Position numbers and translations under genes: made by a program. Below the pieces are notes generated by a model, which was not told the origin of the DNA, made no database searches, and saw only the letters and a program-made list of their open reading frames with translations. From Bacillota bacterium (GTDB taxonomy: Bacteria > Bacillota_A > Clostridia > Peptostreptococcales > Anaerovoracaceae), in assembly GCA_017547345.1 (NCBI GenBank), contig JAFYPY010000073.1:1-10806 (forward strand): a stretch of 10,806 nucleotides of DNA, read 5' to 3'. Shown here piece after piece: positions 5,479 to 10,806 of this stretch. Each line of letters opens with the position of its first letter. Position 1 is the first letter of the stretch.

Positions 5479-7206
5479 ATGAAACTTTCAAAGATGCACA
5501 TCAAAACACTTAGAGAAGTTCCGGCAGAAGCAGAAATTGCCAGCCATATTTTATTACTTCGTACTGGAATGATTAGAAAACTAGCTTCCGGTATATATGG
5601 CTTCATGCCGTTTGGATGGAGATCCATCAGAAAAATCGAAGAAATCATCCGTCAGGAAATGGATGCTGCAGGTGGTCAGGAAATCCACATGTCAGCCATT
5701 CAGCCTTCCGAACTTTGGGAAGAATCCGGCAGATGGTTTGCATACGGTCCAGAACTTTGGAGAGTAAAAGACAGAAACGGTAGAGATTTCTGCTTAGGAC
5801 CAACACACGAAGAAATCTTCACAGACATAATCAGAAACGACGTTTCTTCCTACAGACAGTTACCTATGAATCTTTACCAGATTCAGACTAAGTATAGAGA
5901 CGAAGCAAGACCAAGATTTGGTCTAATGAGAAGTAGAGAATTCATCATGAAAGACGCTTACTCCTTCGATAGAGACCAGGAAGGTCTAGACAAGAGCTAC
6001 GACGATATGTACAAGGCATACGAAAAGATCTTTACTCGTTGCGGACTTACATTCAGACCTGTAGAAGCAGACACTGGCGCAATCGGTGGCAGCAACTCTC
6101 ACGAATTCACAGCTCTTTCCGAAGTAGGCGAAAGTGAAATCGCATACTGCGAATCCTGCTCCATGGCAGCTACTACAGAAAAGGCTGAATGCGTAGATGC
6201 TCCTGCAGAAAACGCTGAAATGCTTCCACTAGAAGAAGTTCATACTCCTGGAACTAAGACAATTGAAGAAGTTGCTGGTTTCCTAGGCGTAGACGAATCC
6301 AGAACAATCAAGGCATTACTATTTGTTACTTACGATGAAGAAATGAAGGAAAACGGTTACGTTTGCGCATTCATCCGTGGTAACAGAGAATTAAATATGA
6401 TTAAGCTTGTTAACGCTCTTAACATTCCTGAACACTCCATCGAATTTGCTGACGAAGCAAATATTGGCGAAGCGACAGGCTGCGTTGGCGGTTTCACAGG
6501 TCCTATCGGTTTACACGATTGCAAGATCGTTGTTGATAGCGAACTTGTAGGTCTAAAGAACTTATGCGCAGGTGCAAACAAGGAAGACCACCACGTTAAG
6601 AATGTAAACTACGGTAGAGATTACGAAGGAGACATCGTATGTGACCTTAAGCTTCTTAAGGAAGGCGATGCTTGTCCAGTATGTGGCGCTCCAGTAAAGC
6701 ATGCTCGTGGAATCGAAGTTGGACAGGTATTCAAACTTGGTACTAAGTACTCCGAAGCGATGAAGGCTATGTACAAGGACGAAAACCAGAAAGACCAGCT
6801 TATCGTAATGGGCTGTTACGGTATCGGTGTTACAAGAACACTTGCTGCAGTAGTTGAACAGCACCACGACGAAAACGGTATCATCTGGCCTATGTCTGTT
6901 GCTCCGTACCATGTAATCGTTACTCTGGTTAAGCCAGAAGATGAAGAACAGGCAGCCGCAGCAGAAAAGATCTACGAAGAACTAATCAGAGCTGGCGTTG
7001 AAGTAATGCTTGACGACAGAAAAGAAAGACCAGGCGTTAAGTTCAAGGATGCTGACCTTCTAGGTATTCCAGTAAGAATCACAGTTGGTAAGCGTGCTGG
7101 CGAAGGTATCGTAGAATACAAGCTAAGAAGAGAAGAAGAAAAGTCCGAAAAGACTATCGATGATGCAATCAAGGACACTATCGCTCTTGTAAATGCAGAA
7201 AAATAA
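5479..7206 (+). CDS. proS: Prolyl-tRNA synthetase, bacterial type with editing domain
   Basis: ProS charges tRNA-Pro with proline in the cytoplasm (class II). The catalytic core shows [15 protein letters not shown] (107-121), class II motif 2 [25 protein letters not shown] (139-163) and motif 3 [18 protein letters not shown] (444-461). The inserted YbaK-like editing domain (about 225-400) removes mischarged alanine; Lys278 in RTIKALLF corresponds to the catalytic lysine of this domain. It is flanked by CESC (224-227) and CPVC (399-402). The anticodon-binding domain is about 475-572, from APYHVIVT. The 575-aa length is standard for the insertion-bearing type. ATG 5479 follows GAGGAG (5465-5470) at 8 nt. 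There is no room for a T-box leader, so it relies on upstream transcription. Codon use is odd: 18 of 20 Tyr codons are TAC, unlike its neighbours. Confidence 0.97.
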   Translation: MKLSKMHIKTLREVPAEAEIASHILLLRTGMIRKLASGIYGFMPFGWRSIRKIEEIIRQEMDAAGGQEIHMSAIQPSELWEESGRWFAYGPELWRVKDRNGRDFCLGPTHEEIFTDIIRNDVSSYRQLPMNLYQIQTKYRDEARPRFGLMRSREFIMKDAYSFDRDQEGLDKSYDDMYKAYEKIFTRCGLTFRPVEADTGAIGGSNSHEFTALSEVGESEIAYCESCSMAATTEKAECVDAPAENAEMLPLEEVHTPGTKTIEEVAGFLGVDESRTIKALLFVTYDEEMKENGYVCAFIRGNRELNMIKLVNALNIPEHSIEFADEANIGEATGCVGGFTGPIGLHDCKIVVDSELVGLKNLCAGANKEDHHVKNVNYGRDYEGDIVCDLKLLKEGDACPVCGAPVKHARGIEVGQVFKLGTKYSEAMKAMYKDENQKDQLIVMGCYGIGVTRTLAAVVEQHHDENGIIWPMSVAPYHVIVTLVKPEDEEQAAAAEKIYEELIRAGVEVMLDDRKERPGVKFKDADLLGIPVRITVGKRAGEGIVEYKLRREEEKSEKTIDDAIKDTIALVNAEK

Positions 7207-7212
7207 AGAACA

Positions 7213-7791
7213 ATGAACAGAATCAAAGAATTTTTCCAAAACAACATATATTGGAACATGTTCGAATGCTTCTTTAAGCTAGGACTGTTTACTATCGGCG
7301 GGGGCATGGCCATGGTTCCTATTATGAAGGAAAAAGTCTGTGACGAAAGAAAGTGGATGACAGAAGAGGAAGTTCTGGATTGCCTAGCGGTGTGCCAGAG
7401 CCTTCCTGGTGTCATTGCCATAAATATGGCCACTTATATTGGCTATTACAAAAAAGGTCTAAAAGGAGCCCTTGTTGCGACATTTGGGGTGTTACTTCCG
7501 TCGTTTGTAATCATTATCTTGGTGGTAACAATATTAGGTAGCATCAAGGATAATACTTATGTGCAAGGTGCGCTTATGGGATTTAAGGCTGCAGCGACAG
7601 GATTGATTGCTTATGCCGCACTAAACATGGCAAAGAAGACTTTGTCAGGTGCATTTTCTTGGGCGGTTTGTTTGCTGGCTCTAGTGCTAATAGCAATCTT
7701 GGGAATCGACGCAGTGTGGGTAATCCTAGGGGGGATCCTTGTTGGTGAAGTAAAACACACTATAGACCTTGCTAAAGGGAGGAAAGAGTAA
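7213..7791 (+). CDS. chrA: Chromate transporter family protein, first half-size subunit
   Basis: This is a CHR-family membrane protein of 192 aa, one half of the two-gene short-chain form. It carries the conserved N-terminal signature FFKLGLFTIGGGMAMVPIM (about 20-38), then the SLPGVIAINMATYIGY segment (63-78) and several hydrophobic helices (about 85-108, 120-137, 150-177). The family exports chromate in proteobacterial full-length members; in anaerobes the physiological anion is not known, so the name reflects homology only. The start is 6 nt after the proS stop with no convincing Shine-Dalgarno, suggesting translation by reinitiation. Its stop overlaps the start of the second subunit (TAATG). 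The two proteins should form a heteromeric transporter, possibly in opposite orientations. The insertion between proS and cysE is not part of the standard cluster. Confidence 0.9.
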   Translation: MNRIKEFFQNNIYWNMFECFFKLGLFTIGGGMAMVPIMKEKVCDERKWMTEEEVLDCLAVCQSLPGVIAINMATYIGYYKKGLKGALVATFGVLLPSFVIIILVVTILGSIKDNTYVQGALMGFKAAATGLIAYAALNMAKKTLSGAFSWAVCLLALVLIAILGIDAVWVILGGILVGEVKHTIDLAKGRKE

Positions 7792-8327
7792 TGAATATAC
7801 TTATTAGACTTTTCCTAACTTTTGCAAAAATCGGCTTGATCGGTTTTGGTGGAGGGCTAGCGATACTTCCTTTGATTTTGCAAGGAATGCAAACCTTTGG
7901 GTCTATTACTCCGGAAGAGTTTGCTGAGCTCTTTGCTATATCACAGGCAACGCCAGGCCCTATTGCAGTAAATGCGGCGACTTTTGCAGGTTTTGAAACT
8001 GCAGGTATCTTGGGCGCTTTAGCTGCAACCTTAGGCGTAGCTTTCCCGGCGTTTATACTTGTTGGTATAAGCGTGAAGTTCCTAAAAAAACACCAAGAGC
8101 ATAAACTGGTTAAAGGAGCCTTTGTGGGGATTAGGCCTGTGGCTGTAGGCATGATAATGGCAGGCTTCATTATGGTGGCAAGCACAACTTTATTCGAAGG
8201 GACGCATCTACTGGTTGTGCCTACATGCCTAGCAATACTAACATTTATACTTGCTGACAAATTCAAAGTCAGTTCAATAAAATTAATAATAATAATGGGC
8301 GTGGCAGGAGCATTACTTGCCGGCTGA
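7791..8327 (+). CDS. chrA: Chromate transporter family protein, second half-size subunit
   Basis: A 178-aa CHR-family protein, paralogous to the preceding gene. FAKIGLIGFGGGLAILPLI (11-29) and ATPGPIAVNAATFAGFETAGILGALAATLG (about 53-82) align with the matching stretches of the first subunit. Further hydrophobic segments lie at about 85-98, 112-132, 139-155 and 162-177. The ATG shares one base with the stop of the first gene, and GGGAGG (7777-7782) is 8 nt upstream, so the pair is translationally coupled and probably made in equal amounts. It differs from the first subunit in having a proline-rich TPGP where the other has LPG. Substrate not determinable; chromate resistance is only the family name. 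The protein is complete; a cyclophilin gene follows after 17 nt. Confidence 0.9.
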   Translation: MNILIRLFLTFAKIGLIGFGGGLAILPLILQGMQTFGSITPEEFAELFAISQATPGPIAVNAATFAGFETAGILGALAATLGVAFPAFILVGISVKFLKKHQEHKLVKGAFVGIRPVAVGMIMAGFIMVASTTLFEGTHLLVVPTCLAILTFILADKFKVSSIKLIIIMGVAGALLAG

Positions 8328-8344
8328 TACTATAGGAGGAAAAA

Positions 8345-8827
8345 ATGAAAAAAGTAATTATCGAAATGATGAACGGAGACGTAATGACAGGTGAGTTATA
8401 CCCAGAAATCGCTCCAATTACAGTAGAAAATTTTGAAAAGTTAGCTAACGGCGGATTCTATGATGGATTAATTTTCCACAGAGTAATTCCAGGTTTCATG
8501 ATTCAGGGTGGTTGCCCTTATGGTAACGGCACAGGCGGTCCTGGACACAACATCAAGGGTGAATTCGAAGCTAACGGCGTTAGAAACGACCTAGACCACA
8601 CTAGAGGCGTATTATCCATGGCAAGAGCTATGCACCCAGACTCAGCTGGTTCTCAGTTCTTCATCATGGTAGAAGATGCACCTCACTTAGACGGACAGTA
8701 TGCTGCTTTCGGTAAGATTACTGAAGGTATGGACGCTGCAGACAAGATCGTAAGCGTTAAGAGAGACAGATACGACTGCCCATTCGAAAGACAGGAAATC
8801 AAGACTATTAAGGTAGTTGAAGAATAA
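8345..8827 (+). CDS. Cyclophilin-type peptidyl-prolyl cis-trans isomerase
   Basis: This cytoplasmic prolyl isomerase assists protein folding. It is 160 aa with no signal peptide. The cyclophilin core is intact: FHRVIPGFMIQGG (44-56) with catalytic Arg46 and Phe51, GSQFFI (102-107) with Gln104 and Phe106, and HLDGQYAAFGKI (114-125). His114 occupies the position of Trp121 of human cyclophilin A, so weak cyclosporin binding is expected, as for many bacterial enzymes. AGGAGG (8334-8339) is 5 nt before ATG 8345. It is 17 nt after the second chromate-type gene and 27 nt before cysE, so it is probably co-transcribed. No functional link to the transporters or cysteine genes is evident; a general folding role is the safest reading. 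Confidence 0.95.
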   Translation: MKKVIIEMMNGDVMTGELYPEIAPITVENFEKLANGGFYDGLIFHRVIPGFMIQGGCPYGNGTGGPGHNIKGEFEANGVRNDLDHTRGVLSMARAMHPDSAGSQFFIMVEDAPHLDGQYAAFGKITEGMDAADKIVSVKRDRYDCPFERQEIKTIKVVEE

Positions 8828-8854
8828 TAATTTTTTAAGGAGACTGGCAAAATC

Positions 8855-9541
8855 ATGGCATTTTTCAGAGAAGTTGGAGAAGACATAAGAAATATAGTAG
8901 AAAAAGACCCGGCTGCACGTAACGGCCTTGAGGTCCTTATTTGCTATCCAGGAATCTGGGCTTTGATTCTGCATAGACCTGCACATTGGCTTTATAAGCA
9001 CAACATTAAGCTTTTAGCTAGAATTATTTCGCAGCTAGCCAGATGGTTCACAGGTATTGAGATTCACCCAGGCGCAACGATTGGAAGACGATGTTTCATC
9101 GACCACGGGATGGGTATTATTATCGGTGAAACAACAGAAATTGGTGACGATGTAACTATCTATCAAGGCGTAACTCTTGGTGGTACAGGGAAAGACACGG
9201 GCAAGCGTCATCCTACAATTGGCAATAGAGTAATGATTGCTTCCGGCGCAAAAGTTCTTGGGCCTTTCAAGGTTGGAGACGATTCTAAGATTGGTTCAGG
9301 TTCAGTTGTTCTAAAGGAAGTACCGCCACATTGTACAGTTGTTGGTATCCCCGGTACTATTGTAAAAAGAAACGGTTTAACTCCAACTGACTTGAATCAG
9401 GTAGACTTACCGGATCCGGTTGCTGTGGAACTAGAATGCTTAAGAAGACGTATTGTTACTTTGGAAAACAGACTGCGTGAAGCAGGAGTTGAAGCAGACA
9501 AAGAACAATTAAGAGAGGAATGTAACAATGAAAATCTATAA
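8855..9541 (+). CDS. cysE: Serine O-acetyltransferase (short, EpsC-like form)
   Basis: CysE acetylates serine with acetyl-CoA, the committed step to cysteine. The N-terminal helical part [24 protein letters not shown] (about 18-41) precedes a left-handed beta-helix of hexapeptide repeats (about 68-170: [40 protein letters not shown]). Active-site His84 in IDHGMG and His119 in GKRHPTIG are present. At 228 aa it is the short type lacking the longer N-terminal region of the E. coli enzyme. The tail (about 187-221) looks like a short coiled coil. It ends in Leu, not the Ile typical of CysE tails that dock into CysK, so complex formation is uncertain. AAGGAG (8837-8842) is 12 nt from the ATG, a little far. 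The end overlaps cysS by 14 nt, coupling cysteine synthesis to its tRNA charging, an arrangement also known in Bacillus. Confidence 0.96.
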   Translation: MAFFREVGEDIRNIVEKDPAARNGLEVLICYPGIWALILHRPAHWLYKHNIKLLARIISQLARWFTGIEIHPGATIGRRCFIDHGMGIIIGETTEIGDDVTIYQGVTLGGTGKDTGKRHPTIGNRVMIASGAKVLGPFKVGDDSKIGSGSVVLKEVPPHCTVVGIPGTIVKRNGLTPTDLNQVDLPDPVAVELECLRRRIVTLENRLREAGVEADKEQLREECNNENL

Positions 9542-10806
9542 TACATTAACTAGAAGAAAAGAAGAATTTGTGCCTATCGAAGAAGGTAAGGTTAAGATGT
9601 ATGTCTGCGGACCTACAGTATATAACTTCTTCCACATCGGTAACGCAAGACCTTTCGTAGTATTTGATACTATGCGTAAGTACCTAGAGTACCGAGGCTA
9701 TAAGGTAAAATTTGTCCAGAACTTTACTGACGTTGATGACAAGATTATCAACAGAGCTAAAGAAGAAGGTATCAGCGCAGGTGAAGTAAGCGAAAAGTAC
9801 ATCGAAGAATATTACAAGGATGCAGCTGCTCTTAATGTTAAGAAGGCAAACGTTCATCCTAAGGTAACTGAAACGATGGAAGACATCATCAAGTTCGTAG
9901 AAGAATTAATCGAAAAGGGTTATGCTTACGAATCAGAAGGCGACGTATACTACAGAGCTAGAAAGTTCGAAGGCTACGGCAAGCTTTCCGGAAAGAACAT
10001 CGATGACCTTATTTCCGGCGCAAGAATCGCTGTAGGCGAAAAGAAGGAAGACCCGCTTGACTTCGCTCTTTGGAAGGCAAGAAAAGAAGAAAGCGAAATC
10101 GCTTGGGAATCCCCATGGGGAATTGGTAGACCTGGTTGGCATATCGAATGTTCTGCTATGTCCAAGAAGTACCTAGGCAAGACAATCGACATCCATGCTG
10201 GTGGTGAAGATTTACAGTTCCCTCACCATGAAAACGAAATTGCTCAGTCAGAAGCTTGCAACGGCCAGTGCTTCGCAAACTACTGGATGCACAACGGATA
10301 CATCAACATCGATGGTGTTAAGATGTCTAAGTCTCTTGGCAACTTCAAGACTGTAAGAGACTTATTACAGCACTATGATGGTGAAGTTTTAAGATTCTTA
10401 ATCTTAAGCGGACACTACAGAGGACCTATCGACTTCGGTCCAGACATCCTAACTCAGTCTCAGAATGGCCTTGCTAGAATGAGAAATGCAAAGAGCAACC
10501 TAAAGCACCTGATTGCTACTGGCGAAGGTACAATGACAGATGCTGAAAATGAAGCTTTAGCAGGATTTGATAAGTATAGAACTCAGTTCGTTGAAGTAAT
10601 GGACGATGACTTAAATACAGCTGACGCTATTTCCGCAGTATTCGAATTGGTAACTGCAATTAACACTGCAGTTAAGGATGGGGCTACTAAGGAATTCGCA
10701 CAGAAGGCATTAGATGTTCTGATGGAACTTACAACAGTTCTTGGTCTATTACAGCAGGATCCAGAAGAAGCTGCAGAAGAAATTGAACCAGAAGTTCAGG
10801 CTCTAA
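9528..10806 (+). CDS. cysS: Cysteinyl-tRNA synthetase, 3' end cut by window
   Basis: CysS charges tRNA-Cys with cysteine (class I). The frame is open from ATG 9528 to the right edge, giving 426 complete codons; the final TAA letters of the window are out of frame. Class I signatures are present: HIGN (36-39) in place of HIGH and KMSKS (265-269). The zinc site that discriminates cysteine is complete with Cys27, Cys208, His233 and Glu237 (CGPTVY, HIECSAM, FPHHENE). A DALR-type anticodon helical domain begins around 350 and runs off the window; the family usually has about 460-480 residues, so roughly 40-50 are missing. AGAGG (9514-9518) lies 9 nt upstream, within the cysE coding end. The overlap with cysE implies translational coupling. 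Confidence 0.97.
   Translation, partial: MKIYNTLTRRKEEFVPIEEGKVKMYVCGPTVYNFFHIGNARPFVVFDTMRKYLEYRGYKVKFVQNFTDVDDKIINRAKEEGISAGEVSEKYIEEYYKDAAALNVKKANVHPKVTETMEDIIKFVEELIEKGYAYESEGDVYYRARKFEGYGKLSGKNIDDLISGARIAVGEKKEDPLDFALWKARKEESEIAWESPWGIGRPGWHIECSAMSKKYLGKTIDIHAGGEDLQFPHHENEIAQSEACNGQCFANYWMHNGYINIDGVKMSKSLGNFKTVRDLLQHYDGEVLRFLILSGHYRGPIDFGPDILTQSQNGLARMRNAKSNLKHLIATGEGTMTDAENEALAGFDKYRTQFVEVMDDDLNTADAISAVFELVTAINTAVKDGATKEFAQKALDVLMELTTVLGLLQQDPEEAAEEIEPEVQAL

Noticed and set aside
6562..6912. 116-codon antisense open frame within proS
   Set aside because: It is opposite conserved ProS motif regions, shows no start signal and has no recognisable domain.
7204..7215. T-box or other riboswitch leader for proS or cysE/cysS
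   Set aside because: The gaps before proS, cysE and cysS are 14, 27 and below zero nt, far too short for a leader.
7772..8266. 164-codon open frame antisense to the second chromate-type gene
   Set aside because: It lies wholly opposite a well-supported membrane protein gene, has no ribosome binding site or recognisable motif, and its composition is the mirror of that gene.
10804..10806. TAA at the last three bases as a cysS stop
   Set aside because: Counting from ATG 9528, codons end at 10805 with CTA; the TAA is in another frame and the protein is shorter than the family, so cysS continues past the window.
1..10806. Mobile element, CRISPR array, defence system or phage remnant
   Set aside because: No transposase, integrase, repeat array, terminal repeats or defence domains were seen; the window is almost fully explained by housekeeping genes.

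Overview
The window comes from an anaerobic Firmicute, most likely a clostridial lineage. Pointers are the moderately AT-rich DNA, strong AAGGAGG-type ribosome binding sites, TTG starts, AGA-dominated arginine codons, and the gene order radA - carD - yacL - ispD/ispF - tRNA synthetase - cysE - cysS, which matches the conserved 'clpC-radA...cysS' housekeeping neighbourhood of Bacilli and Clostridia. The genus cannot be fixed from the sequence. Both ends cut through genes: radA at the left has only its C-terminus, and cysS at the right lacks its C-terminus.

Layout. Positions 1-297 hold the end of radA, closed by a strong GAAA-loop hairpin that works as a terminator on both strands. Positions 339-2436, on the minus strand, hold an OmpR-type response regulator and its HAMP sensor kinase, converging on radA. 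Positions 2437-2644 are a divergent promoter region with two consensus-like TTGACA promoters facing right, a weaker promoter facing left, and two dyads that could be operators. Positions 2645-10806 are one tightly packed plus-strand run: carD, yacL (membrane PIN-TRAM), ispDF (fused), proS, two half-size chromate transporter genes, a cyclophilin, cysE and cysS. Gaps are 69 nt or less and two junctions overlap, so the run is probably one operon extending beyond the window. No gene-free stretch exceeds about 210 bases.

How the genes fit together. CarD tunes RNA polymerase at promoters. YacL is a membrane-anchored putative RNase. IspDF supplies two non-consecutive steps of the MEP isoprenoid pathway. 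ProS and CysS charge tRNAs. CysE makes O-acetylserine for cysteine, the substrate of CysS. The Chr pair is a two-subunit anion transporter, and the cyclophilin is a cytoplasmic folding enzyme.

I found no mobile element, CRISPR array, tRNA, rRNA or T-box leader, and no obviously new system. Most worth a second look are: a Shine-Dalgarno plus GTG start inside the fused ispDF that would release a free IspF; the two-component system lying antisense in a normally co-directional housekeeping cluster, with disA absent from its usual slot; the sensor kinase stop codon buried in a bidirectional terminator stem; the unclear kinase start; and a sharp codon-usage contrast between proS and its neighbours.
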